Below the pieces are notes generated by a model. That model was not told where the DNA came from, ran no database searches, and worked only from the letters and a program-made list of their open reading frames with translations. The position numbers were made by a program, and so were the translations under genes. DNA of 64,000 bases from Wenyingzhuangia sp. 2_MG-2023 (GTDB lineage Bacteria > Bacteroidota > Bacteroidia > Flavobacteriales > Flavobacteriaceae): the NCBI RefSeq assembly GCF_030548295.1, contig NZ_JAUOSB010000008.1, positions 90,842 through 154,841 of the forward strand, written 5' to 3'. Below are positions 8,466-17,194 of the stretch, in pieces (the first letter of the stretch is position 1; each line of letters opens with the position of its first letter).

Positions 8466-8500
8466 AAAAGGAATAGAAGGAAACTTCTGTTCCTTTTTTT
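8466..8500 (+). terminator. Intrinsic terminator after peroxidase copy 2
   Basis: A 14-base-pair stem with one G-T pair (8466-8479 with 8484-8497), a GAAA loop and a T run separate the cassette from the defence genes that follow. Confidence 0.85.
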
Positions 8501-8618
8501 GTTTGTAAGTATTGTTTTAACAATTGTTATTTAGGAGTGGATTTGTGTTATTTTAGTAGAGAAATGATACTTGTAAATTCTATAAGATATCATGTTTTGT
8601 ATTTAAAAAAAATGTTAA

Positions 8619-9644
8619 ATGGAAAAAGAAGTAATACTAAAACAAATCCAATCTTGGACAAATAACATTCCTCTTATAATTCTTGGTAGTGGAGCTTCTG
8701 TTCCTTTTAAACTTCCTTCAATGTGGGTTTTAGGAGATTATATAAAAAAATCAATTAGTTTTTCTGATTCTAATGACCGAAGTCAGTTCACCGAATTTAT
8801 TGACGAATTTGACAAAACAGGTGACTTAGAGACAACACTAACAAAACTTCAATTAGGAGAAAATGTACTTTCAGAAATTGTAAATAAAACTTGGGAGTTA
8901 GTAAATAAAGCTGACTTAGAAGCTTATGAAAATTTTATAACTAATCACACTAATTTTCCGTTGGCTAATCTAATTAAACATTTTTTAGATACAGCAGGTA
9001 AAAAAGTTAGTATTATTACGACAAACTATGACCGACTTGCTGAATACGCTTCAAGTCTAGCTAAAGCTGTTATTTGTACTGGCTATTCTCAAAACCCTAT
9101 TGGGCATTTTTCTAACAGTATTCAATCAAATAATTTAGGATCTTTAAAAGGTTATAAAGGACAAGTGAATATCTGGAAAGTTCACGGTTCTTTAGATTGG
9201 TTTAAATCTAAAGAAGATGAAAATATTCAATTACCAAATAGGCGAAATATTCCTCAAGATTACAGACCACTGATAGTTACCCCAGGTTTGAGCAAATACT
9301 CTGAAACACATAACGAACCTTACAGAACTATTTTAACACAAGCGGATACTGAAATTGAACAAGCTAATGGTTTCATTTGTATTGGTTATGGTTTTAATGA
9401 CATTCACGTTCAGCCTAAACTTATTACACAAATAAAGAACAATAAACCTATCATAGTAATAACTAAAGAACTTACCCCAAAAACTAAGCAAGCAATTATT
9501 GATAATAATTGTAAAAACTATATGCTTATTGAAGAAGTCAATTTAAAAGATACAAGAATTTTTTCTTCCAAATTTGGAGAAGTAACAATTAAAGATACTA
9601 GTTATTGGGAATTGGGAGAATATATAAAACTAATAATTTCATAA
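8619..9644 (+). CDS. SIR2-domain protein of a SIR2-HerA defence system
   Basis: The 341-residue protein has the SIR2 NAD-binding features: GSGAS at residues 23-27, TTNYD at 134-138 and the catalytic-type His189 in KVHGS, followed by GYGFNDIH at 256-263. In SIR2-HerA (also named Nezha) systems such proteins degrade NAD+ when phage infection is sensed, acting together with a HerA ATPase. The next gene, nine bases downstream, encodes exactly that partner. No transmembrane segment is seen, so it acts in the cytoplasm. The pair lies between a terminator and an unrelated sigma-factor operon, a position consistent with insertion as a module, although I see no flanking repeats. Confidence 0.85.
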   Translation: MEKEVILKQIQSWTNNIPLIILGSGASVPFKLPSMWVLGDYIKKSISFSDSNDRSQFTEFIDEFDKTGDLETTLTKLQLGENVLSEIVNKTWELVNKADLEAYENFITNHTNFPLANLIKHFLDTAGKKVSIITTNYDRLAEYASSLAKAVICTGYSQNPIGHFSNSIQSNNLGSLKGYKGQVNIWKVHGSLDWFKSKEDENIQLPNRRNIPQDYRPLIVTPGLSKYSETHNEPYRTILTQADTEIEQANGFICIGYGFNDIHVQPKLITQIKNNKPIIVITKELTPKTKQAIIDNNCKNYMLIEEVNLKDTRIFSSKFGEVTIKDTSYWELGEYIKLIIS

Positions 9645-9653
9645 AATATCACT

Positions 9654-11402
9654 ATGGCAATATTTACATTTGAAGAATCTGCAACCATCGGGACTGTTTT
9701 TAGTGTTGATACTGCAACAATTATTGTAAAAGTTGATGAATTGGATAAACTTCGTAAACTTCAAGTAAATCATTTAATTGCAGTTAAAAGTTCAAAAGCT
9801 GGACAACATTTAATTGGTATAATCAGTCGGATTACTCGCAAAGTTTCAGATGATGAAAACCCAGTAAACGAGGATTTAGGAATGACAAATTTCTTACTTA
9901 CCGAAAACATCCTGAAAGTAAATTTAATTGGAACATTAATCGATAAACATGGAGAAAAAGAAAATGTATTTAAAAGGACTTTAGACACAGTGCCTGAAAT
10001 TGAAGCAAATTGTTTTCCCATTGATGGGGAAAATATCACCAAATTTATGAGAACAATATCTTCACAAGAAAACTATGATGTACCCCTATCTTTGGGTAAA
10101 TACTCAATTGATGAAAATGCAGAAGCATTTTTAGATGGAGATAAACTTTTTCAAAGGCACGCAGTAATTGTTGGAAGCACAGGTTCCGGGAAATCTTGGT
10201 GTGTAGCCAAATTAGTAGAACAAATTGCAAAGCTTCCAATGGCTAATTCTCTTTTATTTGATATACACGGAGAATATAGTGGTGAAGGTTTTAAATCTGA
10301 TGGAATTCAACATTTAAAAATTGCAAATCCAGCCGATTTAGGTAAGACAGGAAACCTTGAAAATAATGTACTTATGCTTCCCTACTGGCTTTTAACATAT
10401 GAAGAGATGTTAGCTATGTTGTTAGATAGAAGTGATAGTAATGCCCCTAATCAAGCTATGGTTTTTTCAAAAACAGTTTTTAACGAAAAAATTAAGTTTT
10501 TAGAAAGTATTGGAGATACAACTTTTAAAGATAGCATCACAATTGATAGTCCTATTCCATACAAAATGGAAAATGTATTGAATGAAATAAAAAGATTAGA
10601 TACAGAAAGAGTTCCCGGAGCAAGAGCAAATACAGAAAAAGATGGCCCTTTTAATGGAAAACTAACCAGATTTATTCAACGGTTAGAGGCTAAAAGTCAA
10701 GATAAAAGACTTGGTTTTATGTTTCAAATTTCAAATGACGAACTTGAAATTGATTGGTTAAATAAATTGTGTAATTTATTAATGCAAGGTTCAAATAACA
10801 ATGACAAAAAAGCAGGAGTAAAAGTTATTGATTTCTCAGAAGTTCCTTCAGATGTTTTACCATTAGTTATAGGATTAGTTGCCAGAATCGTATTTACAGT
10901 TCAACAATGGACAACTAATGATAAAAGACATCCAATTTGTTTATTATGTGATGAGGCTCATTTATACATTCCAGAACGAACTAGTCAAGATTCCGCTTCT
11001 GAATTAGGTTTAAAGAATTTTGAAAGAATTGCTAAAGAAGGTAGAAAATACGGAGTTAGTTTAACTGTTATTAGTCAACGTCCAGCAGAAGTAAACAGAA
11101 CTGTTTTAAGTCAATGTAATAACTTTATTTCATTAAGGCTATCAAATGCAGAAGACCAAGCTGTTATAAAAAGGCTTCTTCCTGATAATCTTTCTGGTTT
11201 AACCGATGTTTTACCAATTCTTGATATTGGAGAAGCATTAATAGTTGGAGATTCTTCGCTTCTACCAACAAGAGTAATAATAGATGAGCCAACAATTAAA
11301 CCGCAAAGTGCAACAATTAAATTTTGGGAAGAATGGAGTAATGAAAAGGCAGAACAAGATATTTCAAGTGCAGTAATTGGATTAAGAAAGCAATCGAAAT
11401 AA
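9654..11402 (+). CDS. HerA-like ATPase of a SIR2-HerA defence system
   Basis: The 582-residue protein starts with a HAS-barrel-like domain (about residues 1-95), then a FtsK/HerA-type ATPase core. Walker A is GSTGSGKS at 174-181, an LFDIHGEY segment follows at about 201-208, and Walker B ends in Asp433-Glu434 within LLCDEAH. The late ISQRPAEV segment is typical of HerA/DUF87 proteins. HerA ATPases form hexamers that bind the SIR2 partner and control its NADase activity, with the two subunits building a large complex. The nine-base gap after the SIR2 gene indicates one transcript. Length and domain order agree with known systems and no motif is missing. Confidence 0.87.
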   Translation: MAIFTFEESATIGTVFSVDTATIIVKVDELDKLRKLQVNHLIAVKSSKAGQHLIGIISRITRKVSDDENPVNEDLGMTNFLLTENILKVNLIGTLIDKHGEKENVFKRTLDTVPEIEANCFPIDGENITKFMRTISSQENYDVPLSLGKYSIDENAEAFLDGDKLFQRHAVIVGSTGSGKSWCVAKLVEQIAKLPMANSLLFDIHGEYSGEGFKSDGIQHLKIANPADLGKTGNLENNVLMLPYWLLTYEEMLAMLLDRSDSNAPNQAMVFSKTVFNEKIKFLESIGDTTFKDSITIDSPIPYKMENVLNEIKRLDTERVPGARANTEKDGPFNGKLTRFIQRLEAKSQDKRLGFMFQISNDELEIDWLNKLCNLLMQGSNNNDKKAGVKVIDFSEVPSDVLPLVIGLVARIVFTVQQWTTNDKRHPICLLCDEAHLYIPERTSQDSASELGLKNFERIAKEGRKYGVSLTVISQRPAEVNRTVLSQCNNFISLRLSNAEDQAVIKRLLPDNLSGLTDVLPILDIGEALIVGDSSLLPTRVIIDEPTIKPQSATIKFWEEWSNEKAEQDISSAVIGLRKQSK

Positions 11403-11506
11403 CAATAACCATAGGAGGTATACTTGGCATAGAAATCATCATTTGTCACATGTTGAAAACGGACTCACATCATAAGGACAATACAATTAAAAAAACAAAG
11501 AAACTC

Positions 11507-11533
11507 TGTCCTATTTTAAAAACCTCAATCGTT
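11507..11533 (+). promoter_or_regulatory. Candidate ECF-type promoter of the YCII / sigma-factor operon
   Basis: TGTCCT at 11507-11512 is followed after 17 bases by CGTT at 11530-11533. ECF42 factors are reported to use TGTCGA and CGA/TC elements, and the sigma factor of this operon is of that type, so autoregulation is plausible. The match is partial. Confidence 0.35.
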
Positions 11534-11565
11534 ATAAAAGTATAAACCAAAACACAATAGTAATT

Positions 11566-11907
11566 ATGACAGAATTTATGATGATTTTTAGAAACGAGCA
11601 AAGCAATCAGCCAAAACCATCACCAGAACAAATGCAAGCCATGATACAGCAATGGCAAGATTGGATTGGAGGTATTGCAGCACAAGGAAAATTTGTTAGC
11701 ACCAATGCTTTGGGGTACGAAGGTCAAACGGTAAATGCCAACGGAGTGGTAAGCGATGGACCTTATGCTGAGGTAAAAGAAATTGTAGGCGGGTATATTA
11801 TTGTAAAAGCAGAGGATTTGTCTGGTGCTGTACAACTTTCCGAAGGTTGTCCAACGCTCTTGATGGGAGGAAAAGTTGAGGTTAGAGATGTAATGGTAAT
11901 CAATTAA
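11566..11907 (+). CDS. YCII-related (DGPF) domain protein
   Basis: The 113-residue protein begins MTEFMMIFRNE and contains SDGPYAEVKEIVGGY, the core of the YCII-related family in its DGPF subgroup. The biochemical role of this ferredoxin-like fold is not settled; some relatives are dehydrochlorinase-like or bind small molecules. In many bacteria DGPF proteins are encoded beside and controlled by ECF42 sigma factors, and the third gene of this operon is such a factor. It is followed after 12 bases by a DUF1569 gene. No signal peptide is present, so the protein is cytoplasmic. Confidence 0.85.
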   Translation: MTEFMMIFRNEQSNQPKPSPEQMQAMIQQWQDWIGGIAAQGKFVSTNALGYEGQTVNANGVVSDGPYAEVKEIVGGYIIVKAEDLSGAVQLSEGCPTLLMGGKVEVRDVMVIN

Positions 11908-11919
11908 ATAAAAAACAAG

Positions 11920-12378
11920 ATGGCTTTACCCAATATATTTACCAAAGAAGTTTCAGAACAAGTAATTGAAAGAATCAACCATTTACAACCAGAAACAAAA
12001 GTGCTATGGGGAAAAATGAACGTTTCACAAATGTTGGCACACTGTAATGTTACTTACGAAATGGTGTATGAGGACAAACATGAACAACCTAATTTTTTTA
12101 TGAAGTTTATTTTAAAATCGTTCATCAAAAAAATAGTAACCAACGAAGTTCCTTATAAAAAGAACGGACAAACAGCTCCTGCTTTTGTCATCAAAGAAAC
12201 TAAAAATTTTGAAGCAGAAAAAATACGTTTGGTGGATTACATTAGAAAAACTCAAGAATTGGGAGCTTCTTATTTTGATAACAAAGAATCTCATTCTTTT
12301 GGAATATTAAGTGTTAGTGAATGGAACAATATGTTTTACAAACATTTAGACCATCATTTACAGCAGTTTGGAGCGTAA
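11920..12378 (+). CDS. DUF1569 family protein (DinB-like fold)
   Basis: The 152-residue protein has the conserved start of the DUF1569 group, with LWGKMNVSQMLAHCNVTYE, a four-helix-bundle segment with a potential metal ligand His, and a C-terminal FYKHLDHHLQQFG segment with further histidines. These proteins are related to DinB/YfiT metal-dependent bundles, whose members can be thiol-dependent enzymes. The specific reaction is unknown. It is the middle gene of a three-gene operon and ends five bases before the sigma-factor start, so coupled translation is likely. Confidence 0.75.
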   Translation: MALPNIFTKEVSEQVIERINHLQPETKVLWGKMNVSQMLAHCNVTYEMVYEDKHEQPNFFMKFILKSFIKKIVTNEVPYKKNGQTAPAFVIKETKNFEAEKIRLVDYIRKTQELGASYFDNKESHSFGILSVSEWNNMFYKHLDHHLQQFGA

Positions 12379-12383
12379 CCTTT

Positions 12384-13619
12384 ATGCAAGAAAAAGAACT
12401 CATACCACAATTATTTAAAACAGAGTACAGAAAAATAATTTCTGTACTCTGTAAATTGTTTGGACTGGTTCATATAGAAGTTGCAGAAGACATTGCAACC
12501 GATACTTTTTTATTGGCTTCGGAAACTTGGGGACTCAAAGGAATTCCAGAAAATCCAACCGCTTGGTTGTATGTAGTCGCCAAAAATAAAACCAAAGACT
12601 ATTTAAAAAGAACTCAATTATTTACAGACAAAATTGCTGTAGAGCTCCAAAATACACAAGAAAACAGTACAGAATGGGAGTTAGATTTGTCTGAAGAAAA
12701 CATACAAGACAGTCAACTACAAATGTTGTTTGCGGTGTGCAATCCTATCAATAGTAATGAATCTCAAATAGCATTGGCTTTAAGAATTCTTTGTGGTTTT
12801 GGTATTGATGAAATCGCCAATGCACTTTTAAGCAGCAAAGATACCATCAACAAAAGATTGTATAGAGCAAAAGCTGTGTTACGAGAAAATAAGATTGACT
12901 TGTCTTTTCCATCTCATGTAAATTTGGAAACCAGACTAGATAATGTATTGTCTATTTTATACTTGCTTTTTAACGAAGGGTATTATTCATCTACCGCTAA
13001 AAACACGTTTAGCAAAGAGTTATGTGTAGAAGCCATGCGTTTGCTGTACATTTTATCAGAAAATAAAAGCACCAATTTGCCCAAAGTAAATGCTTTAATG
13101 GGATTGTTTTGTTTTCATTCCTCTCGTTTTAATGCGAGGTTTGATGGAGTAGGAGTACAGATTGTTTACGAGAAACAAGATCAAACAAAGTGGGATCATC
13201 AACTGATAGAAAAAGGAGAATTCTATTTGAATCTTTCTTCTAAAGGAGCTCAAATATCAAAATATCATTTAGAAGCAGGTATTGCCTTTTGGCATACTAG
13301 AACAAAGGTAGATCAGGTAGAAAAATGGAATGGTATTTTACAATTGTACAATAGACTTTTGCAAATAGAATATTCACCTATCATTGCTTTGAACAGAACC
13401 TATGCCTTAGCGATGGCTACGGATAAAATAACTGCTTTAAAAGAAGCCATCAAAATTGATTTGAAAGGAAATCCACTGTATCAAGCTCTTTTGGCAGAAT
13501 TGTATAGAGGGCTAGACAATCAAAAAGAAAGATTTCATTTACAATTGGCTATAAAATTGACCAAAAATGAACAGGAAAAAATGTTATTGCAAGAAAAGTT
13601 AAAACAAGCAACCGTTTAA
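12384..13619 (+). CDS. ECF42-type RNA polymerase sigma factor with C-terminal extension
   Basis: The 411-residue protein has a sigma-70 region 2 (about residues 10-75, with DIATDTFLLA and NPTAWLYVVAKNKTKDYL) and a region 4 HTH (about 115-170, with CGFGIDEIANALLSS). A long helical extension of about 220 residues follows, with NEGYY and an ALNRTYALAMA segment, typical of the DUF6596/TPR-like tail of ECF42 factors. These lack a classical anti-sigma factor, and the tail is needed for activity. A longer frame from 12321 overlaps the DUF1569 gene and adds unrelated residues, so ATG 12384 is used. The linked DGPF gene is the usual target. Confidence 0.88.
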   Translation: MQEKELIPQLFKTEYRKIISVLCKLFGLVHIEVAEDIATDTFLLASETWGLKGIPENPTAWLYVVAKNKTKDYLKRTQLFTDKIAVELQNTQENSTEWELDLSEENIQDSQLQMLFAVCNPINSNESQIALALRILCGFGIDEIANALLSSKDTINKRLYRAKAVLRENKIDLSFPSHVNLETRLDNVLSILYLLFNEGYYSSTAKNTFSKELCVEAMRLLYILSENKSTNLPKVNALMGLFCFHSSRFNARFDGVGVQIVYEKQDQTKWDHQLIEKGEFYLNLSSKGAQISKYHLEAGIAFWHTRTKVDQVEKWNGILQLYNRLLQIEYSPIIALNRTYALAMATDKITALKEAIKIDLKGNPLYQALLAELYRGLDNQKERFHLQLAIKLTKNEQEKMLLQEKLKQATV

Positions 13620-13912
13620 TTAGGCAATTTTCTTTTGATGTTGGCAATCACAAAAAGACCTAACATTCCCGAAACAATAGAAATAAATAGATTGACTCCC
13701 AACAAAAAATAATTTACTTTTTGATGGATCATAATATCATTGGGCGTAAAGCCAAGCCTACCAAAACTTTTGATGACAAAAATACTGGCAAAAACTCCAA
13801 TAATAATATTGGCTGTAATACCCAAAGAGAGGTTGGATTTTAGAAAGCCTAAAAAAACGGCTCCTAAAATTCCAACCAATATGCTTAATAAAGAAATAGA
13901 TGTTTCTGTCAT
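13616..13912 (-). CDS. Small membrane protein co-encoded with cydAB
   Basis: The 98-residue protein has about three hydrophobic helices (roughly residues 5-27, 30-50 and 68-92), the first two separated by a short basic turn, KSNLSLG. I do not recognise the family. It starts two bases after the cydB stop, so it is very likely translated from the cydAB mRNA. It is longer than CydX/CydH accessory subunits, which have one helix. Its end overlaps the convergent sigma-factor gene by four bases. A role in assembly or stability of the bd oxidase is an inference from position only. Confidence 0.7.
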   Translation of the reverse strand: MTETSISLLSILVGILGAVFLGFLKSNLSLGITANIIIGVFASIFVIKSFGRLGFTPNDIMIHQKVNYFLLGVNLFISIVSGMLGLFVIANIKRKLPN

Positions 13913-13914
13913 AA

Positions 13915-14988
13915 CTAGTGTCCGTAATCCATATCGTCTATCTTACCTGCATTTAATTTCTTTTGAACCAAAAAATAAATAATAATCAGTACAATTCCCA
14001 CAATCATCCAAGGAATAGCAACAGACATTCCGTATTGACTTGTAGCTGTATTGTAAATAGTTAACCCAGGATTGGTGTCGTTGGTAGAAGGTAATAAAAC
14101 AGGAAACATTGTTGCTAGGGTAGAGGTAATTCCACCTACAATCATAATGCTAGAACAAGCAAAACCATAAACTTCTTTTTTGAATTTTTTGATAAAAAAA
14201 GTCCCAATCAACCCAATAAAATAAACCATAGGAAATATTAAAAAAGCAGGATATTCTAAATAATTAGCTAAAGGATGAGGTTCAATAATATGCCAAATAC
14301 TGACAGAAAAAATAGTCAATACAGCCAAGGCAATGTTCAAATTAAAAATCACCGATTTTAGTTTGTTGTTGATGCTTGCATTTGTTTTTAGAATAATCCA
14401 ATTGGCACCATGAATAGCCAACGTAACCACAGCAATAATTCCAATCACAATGGTAAACCAATCAATCACTCCAGGGTGAGTGGTAGAAGGACTAAAACTA
14501 GGGTTCCAAAGTGGTAAAAAGAAATAATGAGCTTCGTAAGCAGAAACACCATTTTCTACACCACCTAGATTTACTCCTCTGGCAACATTACCAAGCGCAA
14601 CACCAAAGAAAAGTGCTAGTAATAAACTAGAAACTCCAAAAGCTTTGTCCCAAATAGTTCTCCAAATAGGATGATCTATTTGACTTCTTAACTCCAAACC
14701 AATGGCTCTAAAAATAATCAACCAAAGCACAATAATTAACGGTAAATAAAAACCACTAAAAGCTGAAGCGTATAAAGTAGGAAAAGCCATAAAAAGCAAT
14801 CCACCAGCAGCTACCAACCAGACTTCATTAGAATCCCAAAATAAACCAGCAGCTTTAGAAATTACTTCTTTGTCCTTGTCTGTTTTTGCAAAAAATAAAT
14901 GAATAATTCCTGTTCCAAAATCATAACCATCCAAAATAAAAAAGATGGCTAGAAATAATGCTATAATAATAAACCAAAAGATTTCCAT
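13915..14988 (-). CDS. cydB: Cytochrome bd oxidase subunit II
   Basis: The 357-residue polytopic membrane protein begins MEIFWFIIIALFLAIFFILDGYDFG, the diagnostic CydB N-terminus, and has eight or nine hydrophobic segments. With CydA it forms the quinol-oxidising terminal oxidase that reduces oxygen to water and works at low oxygen. It starts three bases after the cydA stop. The C-terminus ends DDMDYGH, as often seen in Bacteroidota CydB. No heme ligand is expected in this subunit in the E. coli model. Confidence 0.95.
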   Translation of the reverse strand: MEIFWFIIIALFLAIFFILDGYDFGTGIIHLFFAKTDKDKEVISKAAGLFWDSNEVWLVAAGGLLFMAFPTLYASAFSGFYLPLIIVLWLIIFRAIGLELRSQIDHPIWRTIWDKAFGVSSLLLALFFGVALGNVARGVNLGGVENGVSAYEAHYFFLPLWNPSFSPSTTHPGVIDWFTIVIGIIAVVTLAIHGANWIILKTNASINNKLKSVIFNLNIALAVLTIFSVSIWHIIEPHPLANYLEYPAFLIFPMVYFIGLIGTFFIKKFKKEVYGFACSSIMIVGGITSTLATMFPVLLPSTNDTNPGLTIYNTATSQYGMSVAIPWMIVGIVLIIIYFLVQKKLNAGKIDDMDYGH

Positions 14989-14991
14989 AGT

Positions 14992-16323
14992 TTAGTGTTT
15001 TTGATGTTGAGGTCCGTGGTAAATGGTTTTTCCTACCAAGACTAAAAATAATAATCCTAAAAGCATGTAAAGTGCTACAAAACCTAACAAGGTAAATAAA
15101 GTGTTTCCTGAAGATACGGTAGGAGAAACTCCATCAACCGTTTTTAACAATCCATAAACTAAGTAAGGTTGTCTCCCCAATTCTGCAACATACCAACCTG
15201 TTAAATTGGCAATAAAAGGAAACGGGACTAAGAATAAGATAGTCCACAACAAAGGTTTAAAACTGTACAATTTTTTTCGGTATAAGAATAACATGGAAAT
15301 TCCCATAATTCCAATAAAAATAGTTCCCAGTCCTACCATAATGTGATAAGAATAATACAGCGCAGGGATGTTGTCTGGTAATTCACTTTTGTCAAAATGA
15401 TCCATTCCTATAATTTGCTTGTCCCATTCTTGATAGGTTAAAAAACTTAAGATGTTAGGAACCGCTATTTTATTGTCTAGTTTTTTTTCTACCATATTAG
15501 GTTGTCCAATCAATACAATTTCAGCACCTGCTTCTTCGGTTTCAAAAATTCCTTCCATGGCAGCAAAAGCTGCAGGTTGGTATTTGGCAACGTTTTTAGC
15601 ATTTAAATCTCCCGTAGGAAAAGCGACCAAAAGACTTGAAATTAATCCGATAATTACTCCTGTTTTTAAAAATAATTTTCCGTGAGCTTCGTGTTTTTTA
15701 ATCAACAAATAAAATGCACCAATACTACCAACTACAAAAGAAGAAGTAACTAAAGAAGCCATTTGATTGTGCAAAAAAGCAGGCAACAACCAAGGATTGC
15801 TAAAAAGTTCTGAAAAATGAGTCAAGACAAATTTTCCGTTTGCTAAAACTTCATATCCTACAGGATGTTGCATCCATGCGTTGGTGGCTAAAATTAAATA
15901 TCCACTTGCCCAAGAACCTAAAAAGACAAAAAATCCGGTTAAAAAATGCAGTTTTTGTCCCATTAACTTTTCACCAAAAATAAAAAGTGCCAAGAAAGAC
16001 GATTCTAAGAAAAAAGAAAACGTTCCTTCCATAGCCAAAGTCTGACCGATAATACCTCCTGTCAATTCAGAAAACTTTGCCCAGTTGGTTCCAAACTGAA
16101 ACTCCATAGGAATTCCGGTAACCACTCCCATGGTAAAATTGATGGCAAAAATTTTCATGAAAAATTTAGCAGCATCGTTGTAAATTTCGTTGTTGGATTT
16201 TAGATAATACCCTTTGAATAAAATAATAATCAAAGAAAGTCCCATGGTAAGCTGTGGGAAAATGTAGTGGAATGTAATCGTAAAGGCAAATTGCAGTCGA
16301 TCGTAAAAAATCATGTCTTCCAT
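14992..16323 (-). CDS. cydA: Cytochrome bd oxidase subunit I
   Basis: The 443-residue membrane protein has His19 in TFHYIFPQLTMGL (a heme ligand position), MEGTFSFFLESSFLALFIFG, and GRQPYLVYG in the quinol-binding region. Its length and the absence of a long hydrophilic insert place it in the short Q-loop class of bd oxidases. It carries hemes b558, b595 and d in the cytoplasmic membrane and gives respiration at low oxygen. It is the first gene of a leftward operon with cydB and a small membrane protein. A perfect dyad lies 58 bases upstream of its start. Confidence 0.95.
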   Translation of the reverse strand: MEDMIFYDRLQFAFTITFHYIFPQLTMGLSLIIILFKGYYLKSNNEIYNDAAKFFMKIFAINFTMGVVTGIPMEFQFGTNWAKFSELTGGIIGQTLAMEGTFSFFLESSFLALFIFGEKLMGQKLHFLTGFFVFLGSWASGYLILATNAWMQHPVGYEVLANGKFVLTHFSELFSNPWLLPAFLHNQMASLVTSSFVVGSIGAFYLLIKKHEAHGKLFLKTGVIIGLISSLLVAFPTGDLNAKNVAKYQPAAFAAMEGIFETEEAGAEIVLIGQPNMVEKKLDNKIAVPNILSFLTYQEWDKQIIGMDHFDKSELPDNIPALYYSYHIMVGLGTIFIGIMGISMLFLYRKKLYSFKPLLWTILFLVPFPFIANLTGWYVAELGRQPYLVYGLLKTVDGVSPTVSSGNTLFTLLGFVALYMLLGLLFLVLVGKTIYHGPQHQKH

Positions 16324-16381
16324 GTGGAAATAGACTTAGAGTGTTAAAAATTAAATTTATTTTAGACAGAAAAGGTTTATA

Positions 16382-16401
16382 AAACAAGGGATTTCTTGTT
16401 T
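16382..16401. promoter_or_regulatory. Dyad upstream of cydA, candidate operator
   Basis: AAACAAG at 16382-16388 and CTTGTTT at 16395-16401 form a perfect inverted repeat with a six-base centre. It lies between the divergent cydA and DUF2461 genes. It does not match the classical FNR box, so the regulator is unknown. Confidence 0.3.
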
Positions 16402-16516
16402 AAAATAATATCAATAAATTTACGGGTTTTGGTTTTTTTAAATGCTACTTTGGTTACATAAAATCAACTTTTTTTATAAGATTTTGTACTTTTATAAAAA
16501 TCTAAATCACAATACT

Positions 16517-17194
16517 ATGTCGATACAAATAGATGCTTCCATTTTTAAGTTTTTAAACTCGTTAAAAGAAAACAATACTCGTGAATGGTTTGCAGAAAAT
16601 AAAGCTTGGTTTGATCGGGAAGATGCGCATATGAAATCTTTTTTTGCACAAGTAATGGACGGGTTGAAAGAAAATGATGATATAGAAGAAATGAAAGCAT
16701 ACCGTATTTATAGAGATGTACGTTTTTCTAAAGACAAATCACCGTATAAGATTTATAGGAGTTGTAGTTACAAAAGAGCTACAGAAATGTTAAGAGGTGC
16801 ATATCACGTAGAGGTAGCACCAGGAGCTTCTTTTATAGCTTGTGGTTTTTGGCAGCCAAACAAAGAGGATTTGTATAGAATTAGAAAGGAAATCGAAACA
16901 GATGCCAGTGAATTAAATAGCATTATTAATACAGTTGAGATTCAAAAAATATTTAGTGGTTTTCATAATGGTGAAACTCTAAAAACAGCTCCCAAAGGAT
17001 TTGATAAAGAACATGAAGCGATAGAGTTACTAAGAAAAAAAGATTTCTTATTGCTAAAAAAATTCACAGACGAAGAAGTTTTGTCTGTGAATTTTTATGA
17101 TGATGTTCTGTATGCATTTAGAGCTGTAAGACCCTTTTTAGATTATATGAGCGATGTGTTGACCACTGATTTAAACGGAGAATCTATTTTTTAG
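16517..17194 (+). CDS. DUF2461 / TIGR02453 family protein
   Basis: The 225-residue protein starts MSIQIDASIFKFLNSLKENNTREWF and continues with YRIYRDVRFSKDKSPYK, the signature of the DUF2461 (TIGR02453) family. The function of this widespread cytoplasmic family is unknown. An extension to ATG 16442 would add residues of low-complexity promoter DNA, so the family-consistent start 16517 is taken. The gene overlaps the convergent gene at its 3' end by 11 bases. Confidence 0.85.
   Translation: MSIQIDASIFKFLNSLKENNTREWFAENKAWFDREDAHMKSFFAQVMDGLKENDDIEEMKAYRIYRDVRFSKDKSPYKIYRSCSYKRATEMLRGAYHVEVAPGASFIACGFWQPNKEDLYRIRKEIETDASELNSIINTVEIQKIFSGFHNGETLKTAPKGFDKEHEAIELLRKKDFLLLKKFTDEEVLSVNFYDDVLYAFRAVRPFLDYMSDVLTTDLNGESIF

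Noticed and set aside
8619..11402. SIR2-HerA pair as the undescribed system of this window
   Set aside because: The gene pair, motif content and order match an already described antiphage defence type.
11111..11449. 112-residue reverse reading frame in the HerA gene
   Set aside because: It lies opposite the conserved HerA C-terminal core and has no recognisable features.
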